Source of the DNA: Cytophagales bacterium
GTDB lineage: Bacteria > Bacteroidota > Bacteroidia > Cytophagales > Spirosomataceae
NCBI GenBank assembly: GCA_024742395.1
Contig: JANSYO010000001.1
Coordinates: 116,772 to 180,771 of the forward strand
Direction of reading: 5' to 3'
DNA length: 64,000 nt
Below, in pieces: positions 28,590-38,745 of this stretch. The notes under the pieces are model-generated. The model saw only the letters and a list, made by a program, of their open reading frames with translations, was not told where the DNA came from and did not search any database. Positions within the stretch are counted from its first letter, which is position 1, and each line of letters starts with the position of its first letter. Position numbers and translations under genes: made by a program.

Positions 28590-31500
28590 ATGTCTTTAAA
28601 GAAAAATAAAAAACTAAGCAGCGACTTTAACAGCATAACCATAAGCTTGGCTTCTCCTGAGTCAATTTTGGAAAGCTCTTTTGGTGAAGTTACGCAGCCG
28701 GAAACCATCAATTACAGAACTTACAAACCAGAAATGGGTGGTTTGTTTTGTGAGAGAACTTTCGGGCCTACTAAAGACTGGGAATGTCACTGTGGAAAAT
28801 ATAAGCGTATTCGCTATAAAGGTATCATCTGCGACCGTTGTGGTGTAGAAGTTACTGAAAAGAAAGTTCGTAGAGAGCGTATGGGCCACATTGAACTTGT
28901 AGTTCCTGTAGCTCATATCTGGTATTTCAAAAGCTTACCTAATAAAATTGGTTATCTACTTGGACTTTCGTCTAAGAAGCTTGATCAAATTATTTATTAC
29001 GAGCGATATGTGGTTATTCAAGCAGGTGTTAAGGAAGAAGATGGTCTTGCCTATATGGACTATCTTACTGAAGAAGAATACCTGGATGTGATAGACAAAC
29101 TTCCAAGAGAAAACCAGTTGCTGCCTAACGATGACCCTCAAAAGTTCATCGCCAGAATGGGAGCTGAGGCCTTGGAAATGCTTCTATCCAGATTAAATCT
29201 TGATGAACTATCATATCAGTTACGTCACCAGGCAGCTACAGATACATCTCAGCAAAGAAAAGCGGAAGCTTTGAAGCGTTTGAGAATTGTAGAGGCTTTC
29301 CGTGATGCCAATACTCGTATTGAGAACCGTCCGGAGTGGATGATTATCAAAATGGTGCCTGTAATTCCACCAGAATTACGTCCATTAGTTCCTTTGGATG
29401 GTGGTCGTTTTGCCACTTCTGATTTGAACGATTTATATCGTCGAGTAATCATAAGAAACAATCGTCTGAAAAGACTTTTAGAGATCAAAGCTCCGGAAGT
29501 AATCTTACGTAACGAGAAGCGTATGCTTCAAGAGGCCGTTGACTCACTTTTTGATAACTCAAGAAAAGTTAACGCGGTAAGATCTGATGGTAACCGTGCC
29601 TTGAAATCACTTTCAGATATGCTGAAAGGTAAGCAAGGTCGTTTCCGTCAAAACCTTCTTGGTAAGCGTGTTGATTATTCAGGTCGTTCTGTAATTGTAG
29701 TAGGACCAGAACTTAAACTTCATGAGTGTGGTCTTCCAAAAGGAATGGCTGCTGAATTATTCAAACCATTCATTATCAGAAAGCTGATAGAGCGTGGTAT
29801 TGTAAAAACTGTGAAGTCTGCCAAAAAGATTGTTGATAGAAAAGATGCGGTGGTATGGGATATCCTTGAAAATGTATTGAAAGGACACCCTGTATTGCTT
29901 AACCGTGCTCCTACGCTACACCGTTTAGGTATTCAGGCTTTCCAGCCAAAACTTGTTGAAGGAAAAGCAATTCAGTTGCACCCATTAGTTTGTACAGCAT
30001 TTAACGCTGACTTTGATGGTGACCAGATGGCTGTTCACGTTCCTCTAGGACATGAAGCTGTTATGGAAGCCTCCATCCTAATGCTTTCTTCTCACAACAT
30101 TCTTAACCCTGCCAATGGTGCACCTATTACCGTTCCTTCTCAGGACATGGTTCTTGGATTGTACTATGTAACAAAAGGAAAGAGAACTACTGAGAACGAG
30201 AAAATAGCCGGAGAAGGTATGACCTTCTATGCTCCTGAAGAAGTAATTATTGCTCTAAATGAGAATAAAATCTCTAAGCACGCTTACATTAACTGTAAAG
30301 TTAAAGTGAAGAACGAGCAAGGAGAACTTGAAGATAAAATTATCGAAACTGTTGCGGGTAGAATTCTATTCAATCAGTATGTTCCGGAAGAGGTAGGTTA
30401 TATTAACGAGCTTTTAACAAAGAAAAAGCTTCAGGTAATTATTGGACAGGTTTTCAAAGAGGTAAGTTTTGCAAGAACTGCTAACTTCCTTGATGATATC
30501 AAAACCTTAGGTTTCCAAAATGCTTATACCGGTGGTCTTTCTATCGGACTGGGCGATATCATGATTCCAGAAGAGAAACCTGAGTTAATTGAAAATGCTC
30601 GTGCCGAAGTAGAAGAGGTTCAAAGCAACTACATGTTCGGTATCATCACGGAGCGTGAACGTTATAACCAAATTATTGATATCTGGACTCGTGTAAACAC
30701 CAGGTTGAGAGAAACTTTACTTCAGCAATTAGAAGAAACAGATCAAGGATTTAACTCTGTTTACATGATGATGCACTCCGGAGCCCGTGGTTCTAAGGAG
30801 CAAATTCGTCAGTTAGGTGGTATGAGAGGTCTTATGGCCAAGCCGCAAAAGAACATTCAAGGTTCTGTTGGTGAGATCATTGAAAACCCGATTTTATCTA
30901 ACTTTAAAGAGGGTCTTGATGTACTAGAGTACTTTATCTCTACCCATGGTGCCCGTAAAGGTCTTGCAGATACGGCTTTGAAAACTGCCGATGCGGGTTA
31001 TTTGACTCGTCGTCTTCATGACGTAGCACAGGATGTTGTAGTCAATACTGAAGATTGCGAAACTCTTCGTGGAATTACCGTTTCTGCTCTTAAAGAGAAT
31101 GAAGATGTAATTGAGCCATTAGCCGAAAGAATTCTTGGTAGAACTGCCGTTAGTGACGTAATAGATCACATAACTAAAAAGGTTTTAGCAAAAGCTGGTG
31201 AAGAAATTACGGAAGAAATTGCCGAAGAAATTGAGAACTCCTCAGTAGATTCAGTAGAAATTCGTTCAGCTCTTACTTGTGAAGCTAAAAAAGGAATCTG
31301 CTGCAAGTGTTATGGTAGAAACCTATCTACTAACAGAATGGTAGAAGTGGGTGAAGCTGTTGGTGTTATTGCCTCGCAATCTATTGGTGAGCCTGGTACT
31401 CAGTTAACTCTACGTACGTTCCACACTGGGGGTACTGCGATGAACGTTTCTGTAGATGCCAACATAAAAGCTAAATTTAGTGGTGTTGCCAATTTTGATC

Positions 31501-32897
31501 AGGTTAGAACTGTAGAGACAACTGATAAAGAAGGTAATCCAATGACTACTGTTCTTGGTAGACGTGGAGAGGTTCGTATCATTGATCCTGAGACTAATCA
31601 AATCTTAATTTCTAATATCATACCTTACGGTGCAAATCTATTGATCAAAGATGGTCAGGAGTTAACCAAAGGTGATGAAATCTGTAGATGGGATCAGTTT
31701 AACGCGGTAATCATTTCTGAAATTGATGGTAACATTACTTATGATGCTATCGAAGAAGGTATCACATTCCGTGAAGAATCAGATGAACAAACTGGTTTCA
31801 AAGATAAAGTAATTACTGACTCGAAAGACAGAAAGAAAAACCCGGCGATCATTATTACAGGTAAAAAAGACGAAGAAAAGTCTTACAACTTACCAGTAGG
31901 TGCTCGTCTTATGGTTGAAGATGGTAAAAAGGTAAAAGCAGGTCATATCCTGGCTAAAATACCTCGTGCAGTAAACATGAACGCCGATATCACCGGAGGT
32001 CTTCCGCGTGTAACTGAGCTTTTTGAAGCACGTAATCCATCTAACCCGGCGGTAGTTTCTGAAATTGATGGTGTAGTTTCATATGGTGGTATTAAGCGTG
32101 GAAACCGTGAGGTTTTTGTAGAAGCTAAGGATGGTACCAAAATGAAATACATGGTTTCTTTATCAAAACTTATTCTTGTACAAGAAGGTGACTTTACCCG
32201 TGCGGGTGAGCCATTGTCTGACGGAGCTATTACTCCTGCAGATATCTTAAGAATTAAAGGACCAACAGCTGTTCAGGAGTACCTTGTAGACGAAACGCAA
32301 GCTGTATATCGTCAGCAGGGTGTGAAGCTTTCTGACAAACACATTGAGGTCATCGTACGTCAAATGATGCAGAAAGTGGATATCATTGACGCTGGTGATA
32401 CCGTGTTCTTGGAAATGCAAGCTGTAGATAAGTGGAAATTCAGAAAGGAGAATGACCGTATCATGGACATGAAGGTTGTTGTTGATGCTGGAGATTCTGA
32501 AAATTACAAACCTGGTCAAATGTTGACTAATCGTGAGTTCAGAGACGAAAACGGTAGACTGAAAAGAGAAGATATGAAACAAATGGAGGTTCGCGATGCG
32601 AAGCCAGCTGTCTCTCAGATCATTCTTCAAGGTATTACTACTGCTTCGTTGGGTACTGAATCAGTATTCTCAGCCGCATCATTCCAGGAAACCACCAAGG
32701 TTCTTTCTCATGCTTCAGTGCAAGGAAAAGAAGATACACTTGAAGGTCTTAAGGAAAACGTGATAGTGGGTCACCTGATTCCTGCCGGAACAGGTAAACG
32801 TGATTATCAAAATCTTACTGTAGCTTCTAAGAAAGAACTGGAAGCAGCTCAAGAGAGAATTCTCATTGAGAACAGAAAGAGAGAATATGTGGACTAA
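28590..32897 (+). CDS. rpoC: RNA polymerase beta' subunit
   Basis: 1435 residues, full length. The zinc ribbon ([20 protein letters not shown], about 66-85), the catalytic NADFDGDQM motif (about 473-481), a second Cys cluster ([13 protein letters not shown], near 900) and a C-terminal section beginning QAVYRQQGV are all present. It carries the Mg-binding aspartates of the active site. Last gene of the ribosomal/RNAP operon; a strong terminator follows at 32904-32933. Confidence 0.99.
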   Translation: MSLKKNKKLSSDFNSITISLASPESILESSFGEVTQPETINYRTYKPEMGGLFCERTFGPTKDWECHCGKYKRIRYKGIICDRCGVEVTEKKVRRERMGHIELVVPVAHIWYFKSLPNKIGYLLGLSSKKLDQIIYYERYVVIQAGVKEEDGLAYMDYLTEEEYLDVIDKLPRENQLLPNDDPQKFIARMGAEALEMLLSRLNLDELSYQLRHQAATDTSQQRKAEALKRLRIVEAFRDANTRIENRPEWMIIKMVPVIPPELRPLVPLDGGRFATSDLNDLYRRVIIRNNRLKRLLEIKAPEVILRNEKRMLQEAVDSLFDNSRKVNAVRSDGNRALKSLSDMLKGKQGRFRQNLLGKRVDYSGRSVIVVGPELKLHECGLPKGMAAELFKPFIIRKLIERGIVKTVKSAKKIVDRKDAVVWDILENVLKGHPVLLNRAPTLHRLGIQAFQPKLVEGKAIQLHPLVCTAFNADFDGDQMAVHVPLGHEAVMEASILMLSSHNILNPANGAPITVPSQDMVLGLYYVTKGKRTTENEKIAGEGMTFYAPEEVIIALNENKISKHAYINCKVKVKNEQGELEDKIIETVAGRILFNQYVPEEVGYINELLTKKKLQVIIGQVFKEVSFARTANFLDDIKTLGFQNAYTGGLSIGLGDIMIPEEKPELIENARAEVEEVQSNYMFGIITERERYNQIIDIWTRVNTRLRETLLQQLEETDQGFNSVYMMMHSGARGSKEQIRQLGGMRGLMAKPQKNIQGSVGEIIENPILSNFKEGLDVLEYFISTHGARKGLADTALKTADAGYLTRRLHDVAQDVVVNTEDCETLRGITVSALKENEDVIEPLAERILGRTAVSDVIDHITKKVLAKAGEEITEEIAEEIENSSVDSVEIRSALTCEAKKGICCKCYGRNLSTNRMVEVGEAVGVIASQSIGEPGTQLTLRTFHTGGTAMNVSVDANIKAKFSGVANFDQVRTVETTDKEGNPMTTVLGRRGEVRIIDPETNQILISNIIPYGANLLIKDGQELTKGDEICRWDQFNAVIISEIDGNITYDAIEEGITFREESDEQTGFKDKVITDSKDRKKNPAIIITGKKDEEKSYNLPVGARLMVEDGKKVKAGHILAKIPRAVNMNADITGGLPRVTELFEARNPSNPAVVSEIDGVVSYGGIKRGNREVFVEAKDGTKMKYMVSLSKLILVQEGDFTRAGEPLSDGAITPADILRIKGPTAVQEYLVDETQAVYRQQGVKLSDKHIEVIVRQMMQKVDIIDAGDTVFLEMQAVDKWKFRKENDRIMDMKVVVDAGDSENYKPGQMLTNREFRDENGRLKREDMKQMEVRDAKPAVSQIILQGITTASLGTESVFSAASFQETTKVLSHASVQGKEDTLEGLKENVIVGHLIPAGTGKRDYQNLTVASKKELEAAQERILIENRKREYVD

Positions 32898-32903
32898 AAT
32901 ATT

Positions 32904-32933
32904 GAGCCTGACTGCATAGTCAGGCTCTTTTTT
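32904..32933 (+). terminator. intrinsic terminator after rpoC
   Basis: GAGCCTGACT/AGTCAGGCTC is a perfect 10-bp stem with a 4-nt loop, followed by TTTTTT. It starts 7 bp after the rpoC stop codon. Confidence 0.95.
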
Positions 32934-32975
32934 ATAAGAAGAGGAGTCTACTTCCCTTATTAATTACTATTTTTG

Positions 32976-33005
32976 GACAAGTGCTCATTGAGCACTTGTC
33001 TTTTT
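32976..33005 (+). terminator. second, gene-less hairpin with U-tract
   Basis: GACAAGTGCTC/GAGCACTTGTC is a perfect 11-bp stem with a 3-nt loop and is followed by TTTTT. There is no coding sequence between it and the rpoC terminator. A TATTTTTG -7-like box (32969-32976) directly precedes it, but with no -33 box. It may be a backup terminator or the 3' end of a very short RNA. Confidence 0.7.
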
Positions 33006-33058
33006 ATTGCTCTCTTATTCAAGAGGTGCATATAAAAATAAAGTATTTTCGTCTTAGA

Positions 33059-33088
33059 AAGGCATTCGGGTTTCCTGAATGTCTTTTT
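33059..33088 (+). terminator. third hairpin with U-tract
   Basis: The stem GGCATTCGG/CCTGAATGTC (with G-T pairing) is followed by TTTTT. With the two structures upstream this makes three terminator-like hairpins in about 190 bp between rpoC and the phosphomutase gene. Confidence 0.6.
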
Positions 33089-33143
33089 ACATTAAAAATA
33101 TTAGCAAAATGATATACTTCATAAAGATGAATTAAAAAGGAGT

Positions 33144-33151
33144 TATTTTTG
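33144..33151 (+). promoter_or_regulatory. -7 promoter element of the phosphomutase gene
   Basis: TATTTTTG matches TAnnTTTG exactly; no clear TTTG -33 box is present 19-20 bp upstream. Transcription would start near 33157, leaving a leader of about 24 nt to the GTG start at 33181. Confidence 0.55.
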
Positions 33152-33180
33152 CATGTTATCAAGAACTTTAAATTTATCAA

Positions 33181-34581
33181 GTGACTCTTATTAAATCCAT
33201 ATCAGGTATCCGAGGTACAATTGGCGGAAAGCCTGGTGAAAGTCTAACTCCTGTAGACGTAGTCAAATTTACTGCCGCGTTTGGTTCTTTCTTATTGAAA
33301 AGAAATCCTTCTTTAAAGAAGGTAGTTATAGGCAGAGATGCACGAATATCCGGTGAAATTATTTCAGGTTTAGTAAGCAACACATTGCTTAGTTTGGGTC
33401 TTGATTTAGTGGATCTTGGTTTATCTACTACACCCACTGTAGAAGTAGCCGTAGTAAAAGAAAAAGCCTCAGGAGGCATCATTCTCACTGCCAGCCACAA
33501 TCCTATCCAATGGAATGCCTTGAAGCTGCTTAACGAGAAAGGAGAATTTATTTCAGGCGAAAACGGTGAAGATATTTTGAATACTGCAGAGAAAGAAGAC
33601 TTCTACTTTTCTGAAGTAAAACAACTAGGTCATTTGACACTTGACAATACGCATCTTAAGAGTCATATTGATGATATTCTGAAACTTGAACTAGTAGATG
33701 TAGAAGCAATAAGGAAAGCCAATTTTTCTGTTGTTATTGATGCAATTAATTCTACCGGTGCGATTGCCGTTCCATTACTCCTAGAGGCTCTTGGTGTCAA
33801 AGAAATTAAATGTATTAATAGTGAACCTAACGGCCATTTTGCTCATAATCCTGAACCTCTGCCTAAACATTTAGGAGAGATATCTAATGAGCTACAAAAA
33901 GGTGATTTCGATCTCGGTATAGTCGTTGACCCTGATGTAGATAGATTAGCTTTTATTTGTGAAAACGGTGAGCCTTTTGGTGAAGAATACACTTTAGTTT
34001 CTATAGCAGACTATGTGCTTTCAAAAACCAAAGAGAAAGGTCAAAAAACCGTCTCAAACCTATCTTCTACAATGGCACTAAAAGATGTTACTGAAAAGCA
34101 CGGGGGAGAATATCATGCATCTGCTGTAGGAGAAGTGAATGTAGTCACTAAAATGAAAGAAGTAGGTGCTATTATAGGAGGAGAAGGCAACGGCGGAGTT
34201 ATTTATCCAGAATTGCATTACGGTAGAGATGCACTGGTAGGTATAGCTTTGTTCTTATCCAATCTGGCCCATTTTAATAAGCCTGTAGGCTTCCTTAGGA
34301 AGTCATATACCAATTACTTTATTTCAAAGAAAAAGATTGAGCTAGACGCAAATATGGATGTTGATGGCATACTGGAGCAAATCCAAGTGAAGTATAAGAA
34401 ATATCCTATTGACGTCCAGGATGGCGTAAAAATCTTATTTGATAAAGAGTGGGTTCACCTTAGGAAATCTAACACTGAACCAATAGTCCGTATCTATGCA
34501 GAATCGGAATTTGAGACGACCGCAGACAATCTTGCAGATAAGATTATTCAGGATATAAAAGAAATAATGAACAAGCAGTAG
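33181..34581 (+). CDS. glmM: phosphoglucosamine mutase / phosphomannomutase family
   Basis: 466 residues, starting with GTG (MTLIKSISGIRGTIGG, the usual N-terminus in this family). The phosphoserine loop is TASHNP (Ser105), the metal-binding loop DPDVDR lies near 255, the sugar-binding loop is GEGNGG, and the phosphate-binding loop RKSNTEP is near the C-terminus. The family interconverts hexose 6- and 1-phosphates; the glmM reaction (glucosamine) feeds UDP-GlcNAc and peptidoglycan. Bacteroidota carry related phosphomannomutases, so the exact sugar is not certain. It stands alone. Confidence 0.93.
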   Translation: MTLIKSISGIRGTIGGKPGESLTPVDVVKFTAAFGSFLLKRNPSLKKVVIGRDARISGEIISGLVSNTLLSLGLDLVDLGLSTTPTVEVAVVKEKASGGIILTASHNPIQWNALKLLNEKGEFISGENGEDILNTAEKEDFYFSEVKQLGHLTLDNTHLKSHIDDILKLELVDVEAIRKANFSVVIDAINSTGAIAVPLLLEALGVKEIKCINSEPNGHFAHNPEPLPKHLGEISNELQKGDFDLGIVVDPDVDRLAFICENGEPFGEEYTLVSIADYVLSKTKEKGQKTVSNLSSTMALKDVTEKHGGEYHASAVGEVNVVTKMKEVGAIIGGEGNGGVIYPELHYGRDALVGIALFLSNLAHFNKPVGFLRKSYTNYFISKKKIELDANMDVDGILEQIQVKYKKYPIDVQDGVKILFDKEWVHLRKSNTEPIVRIYAESEFETTADNLADKIIQDIKEIMNKQ

Positions 34582-34591
34582 TAATTACTTA

Positions 34592-34867
34592 CTACTTACC
34601 ATAAATACTATTTATTCTACTTGTAAGAGAGAGCTTTTTAGAAAGCTCTTTTTTGCTTGCTCTAAACCAAAAAAATGCTAAACCAGCTACTAACAAATAA
34701 GGAGTAAGCAGAAGATAAAGAATTCCAAAATTTAAGCCTGTTCCTATCACTCCTCTACCTTCACTAAGATTACTGCCTACAGTAGCTCTACACATTGCAC
34801 ATTGTGCCCAACTAACATTGGAAACCAGCACAAGAATTAAACCGATAAAAAGAATTTTCTTCCACAT
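34592..34867 (-). CDS. small membrane protein with CAMC motif, end of the oxidase cluster
   Basis: 91 residues, not a named family to me. A signal-peptide-like segment (1-21, ending VSWAQ) is followed by QCAMCRATVGSNLSEG, whose Cys-x-x-Cys could bind metal or be redox-active, and one transmembrane helix (about 47-69), then a lysine-rich tail. It starts 4 bp after the DUF420 gene and is the last gene of the oxidase cluster, so a role in oxidase assembly is plausible. A plus-strand terminator (34630-34655) overlaps its 3' coding end. Confidence 0.8.
   Translation of the reverse strand: MWKKILFIGLILVLVSNVSWAQCAMCRATVGSNLSEGRGVIGTGLNFGILYLLLTPYLLVAGLAFFWFRASKKELSKKLSLTSRINSIYGK
34630..34655 (+). 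terminator. terminator of glmM lying inside the convergent gene
   Basis: AGAGCTTT/AAAGCTCT is an 8-bp stem with a 4-nt loop followed by TTTTTTG on the plus strand. It lies about 50 bp past the glmM stop, within codons of the minus-strand gene at 34592-34867. Confidence 0.6.
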
Positions 34868-34871
34868 AATT

Positions 34872-35393
34872 TTAAGAATAATACGGGGAAATCATTAAAT
34901 AAGCCAGAACTCCAGTTATTGAAACGTATAACCAGATTGGATATGCATATTTTACAAGCTTTTTATGCCTTACAAAATCGGCTTGCCAGGCAAAATAAAT
35001 TGCTCTAAGAACCAAAGGTAATACAACCAGCGAAAGTATAATATGGCTAATAAGTATGAAGTAATAAACATATCGTATAACCCCTTCGCCACCAAAACTT
35101 GTAGAAGGATTTGTTAAGTGATAAATCACATAACTAATTAAGAAAACACCCCCCAGAATAAAAGCAAGAGTCATTACAATTCTGTGGGCATCCCTCTTAT
35201 TCTGCTTTATGAAGACAAGGCCCAGCAGTAAGCACACCGCTGTTAAGCTATTCACAATAGCATTTACAAAAGATAAATTTGAGGTCCAATCCCCCAAATC
35301 TGGCTTAGTTCGTATACCCAACAAAACCGCAACGGCTACAGGTATTACTACTGATAAAATATTAATTGTTCGAAGCGATTTTTTCTCCTCCAT
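34872..35393 (-). CDS. DUF420 membrane protein (oxidase-associated)
   Basis: 173 residues with five hydrophobic helices. It has the family's conserved histidines (KRDAHRIVMTLAF, YHLTNPSTSFGGEG, ILISHIILS, KLVKYAYPIWLYVSITG). DUF420/YozB proteins are encoded with caa3 oxidases and SCO proteins and are thought to help copper or heme insertion; direct function is not established. Its start overlaps the SCO stop by one base (35393), indicating translational coupling. Confidence 0.9.
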   Translation of the reverse strand: MEEKKSLRTINILSVVIPVAVAVLLGIRTKPDLGDWTSNLSFVNAIVNSLTAVCLLLGLVFIKQNKRDAHRIVMTLAFILGGVFLISYVIYHLTNPSTSFGGEGVIRYVYYFILISHIILSLVVLPLVLRAIYFAWQADFVRHKKLVKYAYPIWLYVSITGVLAYLMISPYYS

Positions 35394-36085
35394 TATTTCT
35401 TTTCCAGACCGTCAAGTAAAACTTTAATCTCAACAAGTAACCTAGCCATATCATCTTTATCAGTTCCTTCGTAAATCCCTCTGATAAAGTTTTTACTGTC
35501 TAGTAAAAGTACTTTATCAGAATGAATAAAAGCATCATCTACATCAACGATGGTAGAGTCATAAACCGAGGCATCAGCCACAGGAAGCTTAAAGTTCTTA
35601 ATTGCTAAATCATATATATAAGCCTTAGTTCCTGTCAAAAAGTTCCAGTTTTCAGTATATGAATCCATAGATTCTGAGTACTTTTTAAGCACAGAAACAC
35701 CATCATATTCGGGGTCAACTGTTATAGACAAAAAGTCCAAATTTTCTTCCTTTGAGAAGTTATCTGCGACTCTTTTCACCTGTCCACTTATTATTGGACA
35801 AATAGTCCCACACCGAGTAAAAAAGAAGTTTACAACCTTGATATTACCATCCAAACTAACAAGGCTAACACTATCTCCCGTCTGATTGATAAGTGTAAAA
35901 TCTTCTATTTGATGAAAGAGAGTATCTCCATCTATTACAATAGGGTTACCGGACTCGTTGAGTTCAGGGAAATAATAAGGCAAATCAAATTTATTATCAC
36001 CGAATGTATCGAGGAAAATAAATATGAAAGCCGGAACAACTAATATCCCTATTAGTATTCCGGCTTTTAAAAACTTTTTTGACAT
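35393..36085 (-). CDS. SCO1/SenC-type copper chaperone
   Basis: About 230 residues from MSKKFLKAG at 36085. A longer frame back to 36136 exists, but it would overlap the preceding gene, which ends at 36090. An N-terminal membrane anchor (about 7-28) is followed by a thioredoxin-like fold with the copper ligands in FTRCGTICPI (CxxxC) and the distal histidine in FIHSDKV. SCO proteins load the CuA centre of oxidase subunit II, which is encoded in the same cluster. Confidence 0.93.
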   Translation of the reverse strand: MSKKFLKAGILIGILVVPAFIFIFLDTFGDNKFDLPYYFPELNESGNPIVIDGDTLFHQIEDFTLINQTGDSVSLVSLDGNIKVVNFFFTRCGTICPIISGQVKRVADNFSKEENLDFLSITVDPEYDGVSVLKKYSESMDSYTENWNFLTGTKAYIYDLAIKNFKLPVADASVYDSTIVDVDDAFIHSDKVLLLDSKNFIRGIYEGTDKDDMARLLVEIKVLLDGLEKK

Positions 36086-36089
36086 AAGT

Positions 36090-36425
36090 TTATCTAACTG
36101 TCCCGATATACTCACCTTCAAGAAGTACCAATGCAATCAGAAACCAAACAACAAATATGACAGGAAGTACCACTGTCCATATTAGAGATTTAACTTCTTC
36201 CTTTAAGTGCATGAAGGTTCCTACTATATAGAAACACTTTACAAAAGTTAGAATTATGAATATGCTTATTTTAAACCACTTACCTACCTCTGTATCAGCC
36301 GAGATAGTAAATGCAATAATAAATTCAAGAACCGTTACTGCAAGGAGAATAAAAAACACTTTCCATAAATGGGCGGTTTGTGGTTTTGCTATTTCTCCAG
36401 AATTATTTTCAATATGTGATGCCAT
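36090..36425 (-). CDS. cytochrome c oxidase subunit IV (caa3 type)
   Basis: 111 residues with three transmembrane helices, the size and topology of the bacterial COX4 (CtaF-like) family; KCFYIVGTFMHLKEEVKS is the typical central motif. It is a small structural subunit of the oxidase. It lies 23 bp after subunit III and 4 bp before the SCO start. Confidence 0.9.
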   Translation of the reverse strand: MASHIENNSGEIAKPQTAHLWKVFFILLAVTVLEFIIAFTISADTEVGKWFKISIFIILTFVKCFYIVGTFMHLKEEVKSLIWTVVLPVIFVVWFLIALVLLEGEYIGTVR

Positions 36426-36448
36426 CTTTCGCTGATTTCAATTTTAGA

Positions 36449-37186
36449 TTATACAAGATAGAAAAAGGTAAATACAAACACCCAAACCAAATCCACAAAG
36501 TGCCAGTAAAGACCTACTTTTTCGATCATTTCATAATGACCTCTTTTTTCATAAACTCCATTTACTGTGTTATAGAAAATTAAGACGTTTAGAACTACAC
36601 CGGATAACACGTGTGTACCGTGGAACCCAGTGATAAAGAAAAAGAAGTCTGCAAATGCAGCTGGGCCGTACTCGTTATATACAAGATTAGCTCCACCGCC
36701 ACCAGTACCATGAATAAAGTGTGACCATTCCCAAGCTTGAGAACCTAAGAAAGTGAAACCTCCTAATATGGTCCACAACATCCATTTCTCAACATCCGCC
36801 TTATCTCTTCTATGCCCGGCTTCTACGGCAAGCACCATAGTTACAGAGCTAAAAATCAATATGAAAGTCATAATGCCGACAAATACAAGAGGGGCACTTA
36901 CTCCATGTAAAAACGGAACTGCCTCAAATACCCTTTCCGGAATTGGCCACCAGTCTTGAGAGAAAGTAAAGTCAGAAAAGCTTTTACCCGGATTCAAGTC
37001 TTTGAAACCTGGAAAGCTAAATCTTACTAACCCATAAGAAATTAATAGTGCCGAAAATGTGAATGTATCTGATAACAGAAAAATCCACATCATTAGCTTT
37101 CCATATCCAACTTTCATTGGCTGAATACCACCTTTCCAAAGTAATTTTTCAGGTGTCGAAGAAGCATGTGTCGTTGCCATAAACAA
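36449..37186 (-). CDS. ctaE: cytochrome c oxidase subunit III
   Basis: 245 residues with about five to six transmembrane helices. Conserved signatures are QAWEWSHFIH, FFFITGFHGTHVLSGV and YWHFVDLVWVFVFTFFYLV at the C-terminus. It supports subunit I proton pumping and is the full-length of two subunit III proteins here. An N-terminal extension (about 30 residues) precedes the first helix. Confidence 0.95.
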   Translation of the reverse strand: MFMATTHASSTPEKLLWKGGIQPMKVGYGKLMMWIFLLSDTFTFSALLISYGLVRFSFPGFKDLNPGKSFSDFTFSQDWWPIPERVFEAVPFLHGVSAPLVFVGIMTFILIFSSVTMVLAVEAGHRRDKADVEKWMLWTILGGFTFLGSQAWEWSHFIHGTGGGGANLVYNEYGPAAFADFFFFITGFHGTHVLSGVVLNVLIFYNTVNGVYEKRGHYEMIEKVGLYWHFVDLVWVFVFTFFYLV

Positions 37187-37264
37187 TTAATAGAGTTTCG
37201 AATTCGAGGCAAATTTAAACATCTTTTACAGAAATGCCCTAGTTTCGGTTTATTGGTTAAAAAA

Positions 37265-37846
37265 TTATCTGAAATACAATAAAAAAACAAAAAGATAGAT
37301 CCATAGAATATCAAGAAAATGCCAGTAAGTGGAGCAAACCTCTAATTGAATCATCTTTTTAGAATGAATATTCATTTTAAACGAAGCCGCTAAAGCAAAG
37401 ACCAATACCACTAATCCACTAATTAAATGGAATGCGTGTAATCCAGTTAAGATATACAAGAACGAACCTGAGGGATTACCCTTCAAATAGATTCCGGTTT
37501 CCTGTAGTTGCTGCCATCCAATATACTGCATAATCAAAAAGGCTGTACCAAGGACAAATGCTCCTGAAATGAATGCCCTTAGTTTCTTAAACTCATCACT
37601 TCGGGCTGCTCTTACAGAAAGAAATACCATTACACTACTCAAAAAAAGCACCAACGTACTCCAATAGAAAATTTGAGGCATCTCAAACTCCGTCCAATTC
37701 CCTTCTGCTCTTCTCACCAAATAGGCCGAAGTTTGCGAAGCAAAAAGCATTACAATCGTTATAATAAATAACCATGTAATAAACTTCCATTTATTAATAC
37801 TAAGGACAGGTTTCGGCTCCTCTCTAAGTGTATTCTCGGCTGTCAT
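37265..37846 (-). CDS. second cytochrome c oxidase subunit III-like protein
   Basis: 193 residues with five helices, the short form of the heme-copper oxidase subunit III family: YILTGLHAFHLISGLVV and CSTYWHFLDILWIYLFVFLLYF. It overlaps the ctaB stop by one base (TAATG at 37846). Having both a long and a short subunit III in one cluster is common in Bacteroidota; whether both sit in one complex is unknown. Confidence 0.93.
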   Translation of the reverse strand: MTAENTLREEPKPVLSINKWKFITWLFIITIVMLFASQTSAYLVRRAEGNWTEFEMPQIFYWSTLVLFLSSVMVFLSVRAARSDEFKKLRAFISGAFVLGTAFLIMQYIGWQQLQETGIYLKGNPSGSFLYILTGLHAFHLISGLVVLVFALAASFKMNIHSKKMIQLEVCSTYWHFLDILWIYLFVFLLYFR

Positions 37847-38745
37847 TATATTTTATCAATTAAATAAGAAATTTGAACAATAGGTAGATAGATAAAAGAG
37901 CCAAACATTAGCTGCAAAGCCGCTTTATCATTTACCTTACGCATTAAGTGAAAGGTTTGTATTAAAAATAATACTCCAAACAACATAGCTATCATGGCAG
38001 AATGAATACCCGTCATTCCCAGGTAGAATGGAATCCAGCACAAGGGAAGTAAAACTACTGTATACATCATTATTTGAATCGCTGAATTTACATCTCTGCC
38101 TCCTGAAGATGGCAGTAGTTTAAACCCGGCCTTTTTATAATCTTCGTCAAGCACCCATGCAATAGCCCAGAAATGGGGGAATTGCCAAAAGAACTGGATT
38201 GCAAACAGTATCCCTGGTTCTAAACCGAATTGGTTAGAAGCTGCAAGCCAACCAATCATCGGAGGAAAAGCTCCGGGCAAAGCACCAATAGCTACCGCAA
38301 TTGGCCCTTTTCTTTTTGCCGGAGTATAGACAAAGCCATAGAGCAGAAAAGATAGAAGTGCAATACCAGTAGCCTTTAAATTAAAAAAGTACGCAAGAAT
38401 AAAAAGAGCAGTAAATAGGCATATTGCTCCGAAAACAATAGCTTCATATACAGAAAGTCTACCAGAAGGTAAGGGTCTTTCTGCGGTTCTTTTCATCAGT
38501 TTATCTAAGTCTTTTTCCCAAATTTGATTGACTATATTAGCTGCTGCTGTAGTTAAAAAAGCAGCTACTGCAAAAAGAGCTAACATTGAATAGTTTACCA
38601 CAGTGCTTCCCAGAACAAACCCTACCGCTCCAGAAAAAACTACTGTGGAAGATAATCTAAACTTTGTTAAATCAAAGAACGCTCTGGTCTTTGAGAAGAA
38701 ACTATTTGAAACTACCTCTGTCATATCATTACCTCTCTTTTCCAA
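37846..38745 (-). CDS. ctaB: protoheme IX farnesyltransferase (heme O synthase)
   Basis: 299 residues (292 if started at 38724, MTEVVSNSF, which avoids the 17-bp overlap with ctaA). A UbiA-family prenyltransferase with about nine helices: first Asp-rich motif NQIWEKDLDKLMKRTAERPLP and second motif DEDYKKAGFKLLP, plus YTPAKRKGPIAVAIGALPGAFPP. It attaches farnesyl to heme B to make heme O, the precursor of the heme A used by subunit I of this cluster. Confidence 0.96.
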   Translation of the reverse strand: MEKRGNDMTEVVSNSFFSKTRAFFDLTKFRLSSTVVFSGAVGFVLGSTVVNYSMLALFAVAAFLTTAAANIVNQIWEKDLDKLMKRTAERPLPSGRLSVYEAIVFGAICLFTALFILAYFFNLKATGIALLSFLLYGFVYTPAKRKGPIAVAIGALPGAFPPMIGWLAASNQFGLEPGILFAIQFFWQFPHFWAIAWVLDEDYKKAGFKLLPSSGGRDVNSAIQIMMYTVVLLPLCWIPFYLGMTGIHSAMIAMLFGVLFLIQTFHLMRKVNDKAALQLMFGSFIYLPIVQISYLIDKI

